Positions 18,316 to 26,622 of a stretch of DNA of 64,000 bases are shown here, in pieces. The notes beneath the pieces are model-generated. The model was not told where the DNA came from and searched no databases. It saw only the letters and a program-made list of their open reading frames with translations. How positions within the stretch are numbered: position 1 is the first letter of the stretch; each line of letters opens with the position of its first letter. The position numbers and the translations under genes are program-made. The stretch comes from Cacconaster sp045642485 (GTDB lineage Bacteria > Bacteroidota > Bacteroidia > Bacteroidales > UBA932), in assembly GCA_045642485.1 (NCBI GenBank), contig JAZUIV010000061.1, positions 8,490 to 72,489 of the forward strand, written 5' to 3'.

Positions 18316-19464
18316 ATGAAAAGAAGAGATTTTTTCAGGACTTCCGCGTTCCTTGCTGCAGGGACGGCAGTTTCATCTGCCGCGATTCCTCGGGCAAGTG
18401 CTCATCCGTTCAATGTCAACACTTCTGGAAAGGCTCGTATGAAGCTTTCCTGGTTCCCGTACGAACTCAAACTTGAGCACACCTTCACCGTAGCCTCAAA
18501 TTCAAGGACAACTACCCCTGACGTGCAGGTGGAGATTGAGTATGACGGCATCATCGGATATGGAGAGGCTTCGATGCCTCCGTACCTGGGACATACCGTG
18601 GACAGCGTGTGCGCATTCCTGAAAAAGGTCAATCTGGAACAGTTCAGCGATCCTTTCTCCCTTGAGGATATTCTGGCATACGTGGATGGGATAGATGAGG
18701 GGAACGGCCCTGCAAAGGCTGCAATCGACATTGCTCTGCACGATCTTGTCGGGAAACTCATCGGTCAGCCCTGGTACCGAATCTGGGGGCTTGATGCCGC
18801 GAAGTGCCCTTCCACCTCTTTCACCATCGGCATCGATACCCCGGAGGTGGTCAGGCAGAAGACCCTGGAATGTGCCGGAAAATACAACATATTGAAGGTC
18901 AAGGTAGGACTTCAGAATGACGAAGAGATGATAAAGACCATCCGCAGTGTGACCGACGTCCCTCTTGTGGTTGATGCCAACCAGGGATGGAAGGACCGTC
19001 AGCAGGCTCTCGACGAGATTTTCTGGCTCAAGGAGATGGGTGTCAGGATGGTGGAGCAGCCTATGTCCAAGGAGAGGCTTGATGACATAGCCTGGATTAC
19101 CGAACGGAGCCCACTCCCGATATATGCCGACGAATCTATCCAGAGGCTCAGGGACATTGATTCCGTCAAGGGGGCGTTCCACGGCATCAACATCAAACTT
19201 ATGAAATGTACGGGAATGCGTGAAGCCTGGAAAATGTGCATCTATGCTTCCGCGTCAGGAATGAAGGTGATGCTAGGCTGTATGACCGAGACATCCTGCG
19301 CAGTTACAGCCGCGGCGATGCTCTCGCCGCTCTGCGACTTTGCCGACCTTGACGGAAATCTCCTGATTTCAAACGACCGTTTTGAAGGGATGAAGGTCAT
19401 TGACGGAAAAATCACCCTTCCTGACCGTCCGGGCCTGGGTCTGAAAGTCAAATCCGGCCGCTGA
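18316..19464 (+). CDS. Dipeptide (L-Ala-D/L-Glu-type) epimerase with Tat signal
   Basis: An enolase-superfamily protein of 382 residues. The N-terminus MKRRDFFRTSAFLAAGTAVS is a twin-arginine signal (RR-x-F-F followed by a mild hydrophobic segment). Catalytic features are the Lys pair in ILKVKVG, metal ligands in VVDANQGW, VEQPM and YADES, and MKCTG near the far strand. This matches muropeptide dipeptide epimerases, which convert L-Ala-D-Glu to L-Ala-L-Glu. Export is unusual because recycling epimerases are often cytoplasmic. It is third in the sulfatase/S9 group and ends 2 nt from the convergent sbcC stop. Confidence 0.86.
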   Translation: MKRRDFFRTSAFLAAGTAVSSAAIPRASAHPFNVNTSGKARMKLSWFPYELKLEHTFTVASNSRTTTPDVQVEIEYDGIIGYGEASMPPYLGHTVDSVCAFLKKVNLEQFSDPFSLEDILAYVDGIDEGNGPAKAAIDIALHDLVGKLIGQPWYRIWGLDAAKCPSTSFTIGIDTPEVVRQKTLECAGKYNILKVKVGLQNDEEMIKTIRSVTDVPLVVDANQGWKDRQQALDEIFWLKEMGVRMVEQPMSKERLDDIAWITERSPLPIYADESIQRLRDIDSVKGAFHGINIKLMKCTGMREAWKMCIYASASGMKVMLGCMTETSCAVTAAAMLSPLCDFADLDGNLLISNDRFEGMKVIDGKITLPDRPGLGLKVKSGR

Positions 19465-19475
19465 TTTCAGGCCGG
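19454..19475. terminator. Possible weak bidirectional terminator
   Basis: CCGGCC (19454-19459) and GGCCGG (19470-19475) form a 6-bp GC stem with a 10-nt loop that contains both convergent stop codons. There is no clear T-tract, so it is only a candidate. Confidence 0.3.
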
Positions 19476-22298
19476 GTCGTGGATTACGCTTATTCCATTT
19501 CCGACAGGTTCAACCGCTATCTGAGGGTGAATCTGTTCCTTGAGTTCCTCCACGTGACTGATGATGCCCACTTTCTTGCCTACGACCTTTTTCAGGGAAG
19601 ACAAGGTCTGGTGGACTTTTGTCAGGCAGTTCGGGCTCAGCGTTCCGAATCCTTCGTCAATGAACAGGGTCTCGAGTGTAAGATTGTTGCTGCTCAGACT
19701 GCTCAGGCCAAGTGCCAGCGCAAGGGATGCCATAAAGCCCTCTCCGCCGCTGAGCGTATTGACGGGGCGGGGGATTCCGTCCTGCTCCTTGTCTCTGATG
19801 AGGACTACAAGTGACCCTTCCTGGCGTGTGAGTTCATACCTGTCGTTGAACTGTGACATATAGTAGTTGGCGTTTTCCAGCAGGACTCCGAGAAGGTGGC
19901 TCTGTGCAATCCTCTTGAAAAGAGCTCCGTCACTTTGTCCGAAAAGACTGTTCAAGGTCTCATAGTTCTTCAGTTCGGGGGTGATGGCATCAAGTTTTTT
20001 CTGCTCTTCCGCGGCGGCGGCGATTTTGTCATTGTCTCCGGCAATTTCATTTTTAATCTCTCCGCGGCGCCTGTCAATATCACTGATGCAATTCTCCAGT
20101 GCCTTGATTTCCTTTTCGAGAGACTCCGATGTATCTTCTTCCGAAAATGTGTATTTGCCGGAGAATATCTCTTTTTCCAAATCCTTCCGTTCGGTCCCGC
20201 AACTTTCGATAATGGCGGCGGCGGCGACTACAGCATCATCAACTTTCTTGATATTGATGTCAAGAAGATCTATGTCCGTCTGCTTTTTAGCGGACAGGGA
20301 AACAAGGAGTTCAGGAGTGAAGCCGGGGTTTTCTTCGAAGAACTTGCCCAGGGATGAGGACGCCTCGGTGAATTCCTTCTGCGCTGTGGAAATCTGTGCC
20401 CCGGTGTTGTTGATGTTGTCCCTTAGCGTGTTCCAGTCTGACTCAAGCATCCTGTTTTCCTTTCCGGGAACTGATTCCGGTGCTTCAGCCTTGAGCTTCA
20501 GGATGATATCGTCCCTGACCATACCGATACGTTTTATGGCTTCTTCAATCCTGGTCTTCTCCGTCAGCCTGGCATTCAGTTCTCCCAACTCGCGGGTCAT
20601 TTCCGTGATGGCGTTTGCAATATCCGTCACCTGGCCGTTCCGCTTCTGCCAGTCAGTTATGGCATCATTTGCTTTTCCGTATGCCGTGGATATGGCCTCT
20701 ATGGCTTTCTCGTACTCTTCCCAGGCTCTCTTTACCTCTGTCTGGCACATAGTGATGTCATCCTGTAGAGGCCGGAGTATCTCCGTTATCCTCTCGCTTG
20801 TCAGGATGCTCTTGACAATATTGCCGCAGACAGGGCAGGTGTCGCCCTTCTTGAGAGTCGAACGTATGGCTTCGGCGTGGTCTTGGAAACGGCTGAAGAC
20901 CTCATTGTACTTGCTCTGTGACAAGGCGAGCCTGTCCTGGGCAGTCCAGGCTGTTGAGGCCAGGGCGAAAGCGTCATCGTACAACTTTTTCTTATCCGGA
21001 CTGAACGCGGAGACTTCCACTTGCGGAACAGTGCTGTTTCTGCTGCTTTTCCATAATACGGCCTGCCGAAGAATCCTCTCGAGAACTTTCTTGTCTTTTG
21101 ACAGGGCATCCCCTTCGGCGGCAAGAACTTCCGGATGGAGTGCTCTTTTCTGAGTTTCCTTCTTGTCAATTCCGGCTTTTTTCGCAATTATTTCGGCATC
21201 GATGTCTCTGTAGATTCCAATGGAATCCTTCAGCCAGTCAAACTCTCCGCACAATTTCCTGAATGTGCCCGTGTATCCCGCCATTTTTATTTCGGAGTTC
21301 TCTTTGTCCGCCAGGGCTCTCTGTTTCTTCTTCAGGTCGGCCCTTGCCTCTGCCGATACTTTCCAATCTGCGGAGGTCTTCCGGGCGTTCAGGTATCCCT
21401 CCGATTTTTGGGAGGCGGTTGCCGCCCCAAATCGCTCGTGTGCTCTCTTCTCCTTGGCATCAAGAATATCTTTTCTGTCAAGGATGATTTTCTTTGCCGA
21501 AAGACTCTTCTTTTGTTCCAGGAGCCTCTCCCTGTCATTCTCCTTTTGGACGAGTTCCTGCTCGATGGATGCTCTATCCTCAGGATTCATAGGAATCTTC
21601 GCCTTGTCTGCCAGGTTTTCCCTCAGCTTGTCGGCATCCTTTCTGATTGCCACGTATTTTTCGTTTATCGCCTTTCCGATTTTGGAAAATTTCTCCGTCC
21701 CGGTGACTTTTTCAAGTATGTTCGCTTTCTCCTCGGTTTTGCTGTCAAGAAACTTGGTGAAATCTCCCTGGGCCAGAAGGCACGTGCGGCAGAATTCCTC
21801 GAACTTCATCCCCACGACACCCGGAGATTGGATGAACTGATTCACCTCAGCCACTTTCGTGAAGAGTACACTGCCGTCGGCGGATGAAATCCTCCGTTTT
21901 TCAGGGGAGAGACGCTGGGTCACCTTTGCTCTTTCTCCACGGGATACGGACCAGGAGGCAGTGTACTCGACCCCATCCGTACCGGTGAAGACAAGTTCCG
22001 CAAGAGCTTCCACGGTGCCGCGACGTACCAGTTGGCGCGGATCGTCGAGAGATATGCTTCCGTCCTGGGAGCAGTTGAAACCTGAGTCATAGTATTTGTC
22101 CTGACTCCTGATCTTTTCCAGACGTGCGGCCTTGCCGTACAGGGCGAGGCATATGCAGTCCAGGATGATGCTTTTCCCGCTACCGGTTGGTCCTGTAATA
22201 AGGAACAGGGAAGCAGAATTCAGCGGCTCCGCCTCAAAATCTATCGTCTTGCTTGTGATGGATCCGATATTCTTGATTGTAAGTCTTTTGAGCCCCAT
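19467..22298 (-). CDS. sbcC: Exonuclease SbcCD, ATPase subunit SbcC
   Basis: The SMC-like ATPase partner of SbcD, which opens hairpins and processes blocked DNA ends. Walker A is GPTGSGKS near the N-terminus. Two long coiled-coil arms flank the zinc hook DTCPVCGNIV in the middle, the signature is LSGGEGFMASLALALGL, and Walker B is ETLFIDEGFGTL. It has about 943 residues. The ATG at 22298 lies 2 nt past the sbcD stop. A GTG at 22304 overlapping that stop is an alternative and would add two residues. Confidence 0.93.
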   Translation of the reverse strand: MGLKRLTIKNIGSITSKTIDFEAEPLNSASLFLITGPTGSGKSIILDCICLALYGKAARLEKIRSQDKYYDSGFNCSQDGSISLDDPRQLVRRGTVEALAELVFTGTDGVEYTASWSVSRGERAKVTQRLSPEKRRISSADGSVLFTKVAEVNQFIQSPGVVGMKFEEFCRTCLLAQGDFTKFLDSKTEEKANILEKVTGTEKFSKIGKAINEKYVAIRKDADKLRENLADKAKIPMNPEDRASIEQELVQKENDRERLLEQKKSLSAKKIILDRKDILDAKEKRAHERFGAATASQKSEGYLNARKTSADWKVSAEARADLKKKQRALADKENSEIKMAGYTGTFRKLCGEFDWLKDSIGIYRDIDAEIIAKKAGIDKKETQKRALHPEVLAAEGDALSKDKKVLERILRQAVLWKSSRNSTVPQVEVSAFSPDKKKLYDDAFALASTAWTAQDRLALSQSKYNEVFSRFQDHAEAIRSTLKKGDTCPVCGNIVKSILTSERITEILRPLQDDITMCQTEVKRAWEEYEKAIEAISTAYGKANDAITDWQKRNGQVTDIANAITEMTRELGELNARLTEKTRIEEAIKRIGMVRDDIILKLKAEAPESVPGKENRMLESDWNTLRDNINNTGAQISTAQKEFTEASSSLGKFFEENPGFTPELLVSLSAKKQTDIDLLDINIKKVDDAVVAAAAIIESCGTERKDLEKEIFSGKYTFSEEDTSESLEKEIKALENCISDIDRRRGEIKNEIAGDNDKIAAAAEEQKKLDAITPELKNYETLNSLFGQSDGALFKRIAQSHLLGVLLENANYYMSQFNDRYELTRQEGSLVVLIRDKEQDGIPRPVNTLSGGEGFMASLALALGLSSLSSNNLTLETLFIDEGFGTLSPNCLTKVHQTLSSLKKVVGKKVGIISHVEELKEQIHPQIAVEPVGNGISVIHDPA

Positions 22299-22300
22299 AG

Positions 22301-23530
22301 TCACTCCTCCTGTCCGTTTTTGTCTTCAACTTCCCTGACTATTCCTTCGAGGATGCTGATGAGCGTGTCGCCCATCTCCTCACCGTTATGTGTGGCGGCA
22401 TAGTAGTCCCTGGCAATCCGTACCGGGTCCACGGACCGCTTCAATTCCTCAGGTGTGTATGTCTTCAGCCCTTTCGCAGTCGAAGATATATCCCTTGAGA
22501 GGTTGAAAGTGCAGAGCCTCACGCCTGTATGGCCGCTCATCCTTGACTCTATCTCCAGTTTCTCCTCCATCGGAAGGATGCTGTCCACCTTGATGTTGAC
22601 CCGGGCATAGCCCCGGGCTCCGGCGGGAATCGCGTCAATGGCGGCAAGGACATCTTCCAGATTCCCGGCTTTCTTCGGAAGATTGTATAAAGGCATCACG
22701 TTTCTTACAGGGATGGTATCTATCCTGGGGACCTGCCCGTGCTTTTCGATGGAAACGACAGTCACGGAGTGGTCATAATCCTCATCAAAACTGACGGGGA
22801 CAGGGGAACCGCAGTATCTGGCCCGGCTTGTCCTGGTCTTGTCGTGAGCGAGAGTCTGAGGCTTGTGGATGTGCCCGAGAGCCAGATAGTCGTATCCTTG
22901 TCCCAGAAGGCTCAGGTCTTCGAAGATGAGCCGCTCCCGGGACAAATCGTGCCCGGCCGCGTCACAGTTTGCGACTGCGATGTGGTCCATCATAACAACC
23001 GGCAGATTCTCTGTATTCCGCTCTGAGACCATATCGAGAAGCCTCTGGTGAAATTTCGTTACAGGTTCTGTCCCGTCGTCTCCATCAACCTCCGGATACA
23101 GGTCGCCGGAGGCATAGGGGACTGCTACCACATAACCTTTGCCCGTAATTTCCACAATGTGCCTTTCCCAGTCGAAAGGTGCCTCCGTCGATTTCATAAT
23201 CTTGGATATGACCTTGACGCCAAGGGCCTTGTCCCATAGTTCCGAGTTGAGTTCCATCTTGGATGCGCTGTCGTGATTGCCGGCGGTGACAACAATCATT
23301 GTTTCCGGGTTCGACTGGGCAATCTCAATCATCATCCTGTTGTATAGACGCTGTGCGGCCAACGAAGGCTGAGGGGAATCAAATACGTCTCCTGAAATGA
23401 CAAGGACGTCCGGTTTCTGCCCGGAAACAATCTCCTTGAGCTGCTGAAGGAATGCTTCGTGTTCCTTTGTGCGCTCGATATTGTAGAGGGCATCCCCAAG
23501 ATGCCAGTCTGATGTATGCAGAATTTTCAC
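22301..23530 (-). CDS. sbcD: Exonuclease SbcCD, nuclease subunit SbcD
   Basis: A Mre11-like metallophosphoesterase of 409 residues. Metal-binding motifs are SDWHLGD, VISGDVFDS, TAGNHDS and the downstream ALGHIHKPQ. The start codon is GTG at 23530, which gives the canonical MKILHTSDWHLG; there is no ATG near that point. It follows the small gene by 8 nt and is translationally linked to sbcC. Confidence 0.94.
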   Translation of the reverse strand: MKILHTSDWHLGDALYNIERTKEHEAFLQQLKEIVSGQKPDVLVISGDVFDSPQPSLAAQRLYNRMMIEIAQSNPETMIVVTAGNHDSASKMELNSELWDKALGVKVISKIMKSTEAPFDWERHIVEITGKGYVVAVPYASGDLYPEVDGDDGTEPVTKFHQRLLDMVSERNTENLPVVMMDHIAVANCDAAGHDLSRERLIFEDLSLLGQGYDYLALGHIHKPQTLAHDKTRTSRARYCGSPVPVSFDEDYDHSVTVVSIEKHGQVPRIDTIPVRNVMPLYNLPKKAGNLEDVLAAIDAIPAGARGYARVNIKVDSILPMEEKLEIESRMSGHTGVRLCTFNLSRDISSTAKGLKTYTPEELKRSVDPVRIARDYYAATHNGEEMGDTLISILEGIVREVEDKNGQEE

Positions 23531-23538
23531 GACTGTTG

Positions 23539-23778
23539 TTATTGTGCTGTTTTTTTATAGCCCAGCCTGTGGAGTTCAAGAGAGGCACCGATTCGGAAAA
23601 GGGCAGTGTAACAGCGTATCAGTATGTAAAAGCCGAATTCCGATCCGGTTTCTATCGCTTCGTGGCGAAGAAGATCCTGAGTCGCCTGCGGATAGTCATT
23701 GAAGTTGTTCACTGCATCCGCTGTATATCCTACCAACAGGATATCATTCCACTTGTCGTCAATATCCGGACTGGTCAT
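23539..23778 (-). CDS. Small conserved-looking protein of unknown function ahead of sbcDC
   Basis: A 79-residue soluble protein starting MTSPDIDDKWNDILLVGY, with a charged/aromatic mix (DLLRHEAIETGSEFGFYIL). I do not recognise the family. A good -7 box (TAAATTTG, 23791-23798 minus) overlaps the longer in-frame ATG at 23793, so the ATG at 23778 is the likely start. Eight nucleotides separate its stop from the GTG of sbcD, so it is probably the first gene of the sbcDC transcript. Whether it works with the nuclease is not known. Confidence 0.6.
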   Translation of the reverse strand: MTSPDIDDKWNDILLVGYTADAVNNFNDYPQATQDLLRHEAIETGSEFGFYILIRCYTALFRIGASLELHRLGYKKTAQ

Positions 23779-23790
23779 TTTTTTTGTATG

Positions 23791-23818
23791 CAAATTTAAT
23801 CATCCTCCTGAGTTCAAA
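23791..23818 (-). promoter_or_regulatory. Promoter for the small gene-sbcD-sbcC transcript
   Basis: On the minus strand, TTTG (23818-23815) and TAAATTTG (23798-23791) are separated by 16 nt, close to the Bacteroidota -33/-7 arrangement. The box sits about 12 nt before the ATG at 23778, so the leader would be very short. Confidence 0.5.
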
Positions 23819-23972
23819 CACGAAACGCAATCGGGGAGAAGAATTTGAGCCGGGCGGCTTTGCCGATTGTTTATAACACGAAGATACGACTTTTTTCATA
23901 AACTTGATTTTTTACATTCGCATACCCAAATCAGTTTCATTCGCGGATAAATGAAATTTCTTCTTTTATTAT

Positions 23973-24002
23973 TTTGTGCTTTACCAAATATTGGTAACTT
24001 TG
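23973..24002 (+). promoter_or_regulatory. parDE promoter with embedded palindromic operator
   Basis: TTTG (23973-23976) and TAACTTTG (23995-24002), 18 nt apart, form a good -33/-7 pair. Between and into the -7 box lies a perfect palindrome, TTACCAA-ATA-TTGGTAA (23981-23997). A ribbon-helix-helix antitoxin bound there would block RNA polymerase, the usual autoregulation of parDE. Binding itself is inferred. Confidence 0.65.
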
Positions 24003-24018
24003 TGCAAATAAAAAAAAT

Positions 24019-24264
24019 ATGAAAACCACATCAGTTGCACTTGGCTCTTATTTTGAGAACTTTATTGCCACAACCATTGAGACGGGCCGCTACAATAACG
24101 CCAGCGAGGTTATCCGAGCGGGCCTTCGTATGCTTGAAGAGAATGAAAAACGAGTCCTTGAACTTTCTGCAGCAATCCGCGAGGGCGAAGAAAGCGGCAG
24201 GTATGAGGATTTCGATCCTGTAAAACATCTCAAAGAACTCAAAGCTGCACACTCCAATGGCTAA
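24019..24264 (+). CDS. parD: ParD-family antitoxin (ribbon-helix-helix)
   Basis: An 81-residue protein. The N-terminus MKTTSVALGSYFENFIATTI is a short DNA-contacting strand followed by helices, with the ParD/CopG pattern GRYNNASEVIRAGLRMLEEN (helix-turn-helix part of the RHH fold). The C-terminal tail (EESGRYEDFDPVKHLKELKA) is the flexible region that wraps ParE toxins. It should neutralise the downstream toxin and repress its own promoter through the palindrome at 23981-23997. Its last 8 nt overlap parE. Confidence 0.9.
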   Translation: MKTTSVALGSYFENFIATTIETGRYNNASEVIRAGLRMLEENEKRVLELSAAIREGEESGRYEDFDPVKHLKELKAAHSNG

Positions 24265-24553
24265 GTACCATCTCACAAAGAAAGCTGTTCAGGATCTGGA
24301 TTCGATATGGGCCTACACGCTCAAAACATGGTCGGAGAAAAAGGCTGACGAGTACTATTCAGCACTTGTGGAGACATTTGCTGCAATCGCAAAACGCCCT
24401 TGCCATCTTGACAAGGAGTATGTTGATGTTCATACCGGTCTCTATTGCAGAAACTGTCATCAGCATTTGGTATTCTATCGGCTGGTTGAAAATGATATTG
24501 AGATTGTAAGAGTCCTGCATAAGAGGATGGATATTGCATCCAAGTTAAGGTAA
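24257..24553 (+). CDS. parE: ParE-family toxin (RelE/ParE superfamily)
   Basis: A 98-residue toxin. YHLTKKAVQDLDSIWAYTLKTW (a slightly extended match to the family's A-x-x-D-L-x-x-I-x-x-Y/W-T helix), then LYCRNCHQHLVFYRLVENDIEIVRVLHKRMD, carry the typical C-terminal sheet with the conserved R-x-L-H-x-R-M-D end. ParE toxins inhibit DNA gyrase, while RelE relatives cleave mRNA; the ending LHKRMD favours the ParE branch. It overlaps the antitoxin by 8 nt. The gene appears intact. It stands directly left of the 33-nt repeat that begins the signalling locus. Confidence 0.9.
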   Translation: MAKYHLTKKAVQDLDSIWAYTLKTWSEKKADEYYSALVETFAAIAKRPCHLDKEYVDVHTGLYCRNCHQHLVFYRLVENDIEIVRVLHKRMDIASKLR

Positions 24554-24576
24554 AGCGAAATTATTTTTCTTCTGAT

Positions 24577-24618
24577 AGCATAAGAATTGAAGTTAATCAT
24601 TTCAAAACAGATTCTAAG
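24577..24618 (-). repeat. Left copy of a dispersed repeat flanking the signalling locus
   Basis: The 33 nt at 24577-24609 match the reverse complement of 35069-35101 at 32 of 33 positions; the single mismatch is the ninth base (A against T). Similarity continues inward to TTCTAAG at 24612-24618 with small differences. The shared core includes AGTTAATCATTTCAAAACA (24591-24609). No target-site duplication is visible outside the pair. The repeat lies between parE and the lipoprotein gene and may form part of that gene's leader. Confidence 0.7.
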
Positions 24619-24634
24619 CTACTTAATAAGAATT

Positions 24635-25909
24635 ATGAAACATTTTAATATTCTTCTGATTCTGGCTTCGGCTCTCCTTGTTTCATGCCAGACTACAAAT
24701 TTCACCGATCTGATAGATTATAGCCAGATTGGGAACCAGAAAGCCGAGATGTTGGAGAAAAAAGTGCAGCTTAAGTTCGACAGGAAGGCAGCTTTGATTG
24801 ATGATCAGGACAACATCATTGAGAACAGGAATGTCAGGAAGGGTACAGAGATTACAGTGCAGGGCTTCGTGCACAGATATATTGGAAGCAAGAAGTTCGC
24901 TCCACACTTTTTCAGAGAAAACTATACTCCACGGGTCGATGTCTGGCTTGTCCTTCTCCCGGACGGCTCCAGAGCTTTTATGGAGGTTCCGGAAATGGCC
25001 ATCGGCGTAAAGGGGAAGAATGGAGAAATGGTGACAGATGTGAAGGACCAGCCGAATTCACTGCTCTATCTGTACAAGACGACAGCAAGTGAGGAGTGGA
25101 CCGAGGATCCGGCCATAGAATACGCTGCAAAGCAGGATGTTGCAGTATATTTTCCTATTAGACATTTCAAGCCGTTTGTCGGAGACCAAAAATACGAGGA
25201 TTGCGAGAAATGGTGGTCCAAGGCCCTTTACAAACTTGGCGGACCTATTGACTTCCTGTCCAGCCACAGAGCCAGACACACCCTCTACAATGATGGAGTG
25301 TTCTATAGATATCACCCGGTCATAATGATGTCTGACATGGTCGGAAGACTGGTCCAACTGATTCTTAGCGGCATACTTTTGTTCCTCGTGCTGGCTTTCG
25401 CTGTCCCATGGCTTGCAGTCAGGACGGTGTGGCGTATTCCTTTCCTGTCGAACGGAATGGTCAAATTCCTGGCTTTCATCCTCGCGGCAATATATTTCAT
25501 ACTATTTGCTGCATTTCTTGGAGTGGACAGTTGGGGATATATATTCTGGATCCTGTTCGCAGGGTTCGGCATAAAGTCATACGTCAAGATTGAGATAGAC
25601 TTCAACCGCTGTCCATACTGCCACAAGCTCGGCCTTAGCTATGACGGCACAAAGAAAGGAAACTGGACATCAAAAGACTACGCGCGTTCGGAGAAAGTGG
25701 AAGTCGGACACGATGTTCGTGAATATGACCGTCCTGCAGGATACGGCTATGAACATATCAAGGAGACGACCATTCATACCAAAACCAACAAATACATTGA
25801 CACTTACCGTGTTCGTTCGACAGTGGATCACCTTCACTGCCAGCATTGCAAAAGAGCCATCGATCTCCACGACACGGAAGAAAAAACCACTACCAGACAG
25901 GTAAACTGA
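24635..25909 (+). CDS. Membrane lipoprotein with C-terminal zinc ribbons, unknown function
   Basis: A 424-residue protein. The N-terminus MKHFNILLILASALLVSC carries a lipobox, which fixes the start at 24635 rather than 24587. About 240 residues of exposed domain follow. Then come two or three helices (LVQLILSGILLFLVLAFAVPW; FLAFILAAIYFILFAAFLG) and a cytosolic-looking tail with two CxxC pairs (RCPYCHKLG and HCQHCKRAI) that could bind zinc. The family is not recognised. It is the first gene of the signalling operon and shares the zinc-ribbon theme with three later genes. Its stop overlaps the next start (TGATG). Confidence 0.8.
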   Translation: MKHFNILLILASALLVSCQTTNFTDLIDYSQIGNQKAEMLEKKVQLKFDRKAALIDDQDNIIENRNVRKGTEITVQGFVHRYIGSKKFAPHFFRENYTPRVDVWLVLLPDGSRAFMEVPEMAIGVKGKNGEMVTDVKDQPNSLLYLYKTTASEEWTEDPAIEYAAKQDVAVYFPIRHFKPFVGDQKYEDCEKWWSKALYKLGGPIDFLSSHRARHTLYNDGVFYRYHPVIMMSDMVGRLVQLILSGILLFLVLAFAVPWLAVRTVWRIPFLSNGMVKFLAFILAAIYFILFAAFLGVDSWGYIFWILFAGFGIKSYVKIEIDFNRCPYCHKLGLSYDGTKKGNWTSKDYARSEKVEVGHDVREYDRPAGYGYEHIKETTIHTKTNKYIDTYRVRSTVDHLHCQHCKRAIDLHDTEEKTTTRQVN

Positions 25910-26622
25910 TGACCAACATATCAAATACCTCAAATACCAATGTACGCGTCCGTGAGGAAGCAGCGCAGAACACATCGGCGAAAATCGCGGATACTGGGGT
26001 GAAGTGCCCTTATTGCAGCAGAGCTGTAACAGCCGATGATGAAATATGTCCTCACTGCGGCGCACGACTGACTTCCGACTGCACTTTCTGCGGTGCTCCA
26101 CTTCTGCCAGGCGAAAGCGAATGCCCTGAATGCGGGATGTCGGTCGGAGGAGTGAGATGCCCTGAGTGTGGCACGCTGAATCACCGTGCATTCTGCCGCA
26201 GTTGCAATGCTCCTCTCACCAGAGCAGCGGCTAAGGCGGTGGAAAAGGCCAAATTGGACCCGCTGTTCCGGGAGTGCGAAGACATTGCCGATAAGTTGTC
26301 GGCAATGGAAGAGGAGATAGTAGCGGCGCCTCCGGAAGAGGCTGAGATACTTAAGACAGAGCAAAAGAAGCTGGTGCACAGCCTGAATGAGCGGCTCGCC
26401 ATGATGCTTCCTCCACCGGGAAGCACCCCAAAGGAGCAGCTGATATTCTATTCCGCCCGTAAGGTGGCTGTGAAAGTCAAGAGCATAACAAGGGAGAAGA
26501 TTGGATGGGTTTGTAATTTCTGCGGATGCACGCATAAGAAGCCGGTGGAGTGCGCGAAGCCGCAGCTTGGCGGGCATTGGATATACGAAGACAAGGAAAC
26601 CGAATACACAACATACAGATGA
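25909..26622 (+). CDS. Multi-zinc-ribbon protein of unknown function
   Basis: A 237-residue protein with at least four zinc-binding knuckles in its first 100 residues (CPYCSR, CPHCGA, CTFCGA, CPECGM, CPECGT, CRSCNA) and another CNFCGC near the end. The middle is a charged helix likely to be coiled coil (DPLFRECEDIADKLSAMEEE). No enzymatic motif was seen. Multi-ribbon proteins of this type are adaptors. The start at 25909 overlaps the upstream stop by one base and its own stop overlaps the kinase start by four (ATGA), so it sits firmly in the operon. Confidence 0.82.
   Translation: MTNISNTSNTNVRVREEAAQNTSAKIADTGVKCPYCSRAVTADDEICPHCGARLTSDCTFCGAPLLPGESECPECGMSVGGVRCPECGTLNHRAFCRSCNAPLTRAAAKAVEKAKLDPLFRECEDIADKLSAMEEEIVAAPPEEAEILKTEQKKLVHSLNERLAMMLPPPGSTPKEQLIFYSARKVAVKVKSITREKIGWVCNFCGCTHKKPVECAKPQLGGHWIYEDKETEYTTYR

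Noticed and set aside
19981..21153. 390-codon plus-strand frame opposite sbcC
   Set aside because: Serine-rich translation is the antisense image of the coiled-coil codons of sbcC.
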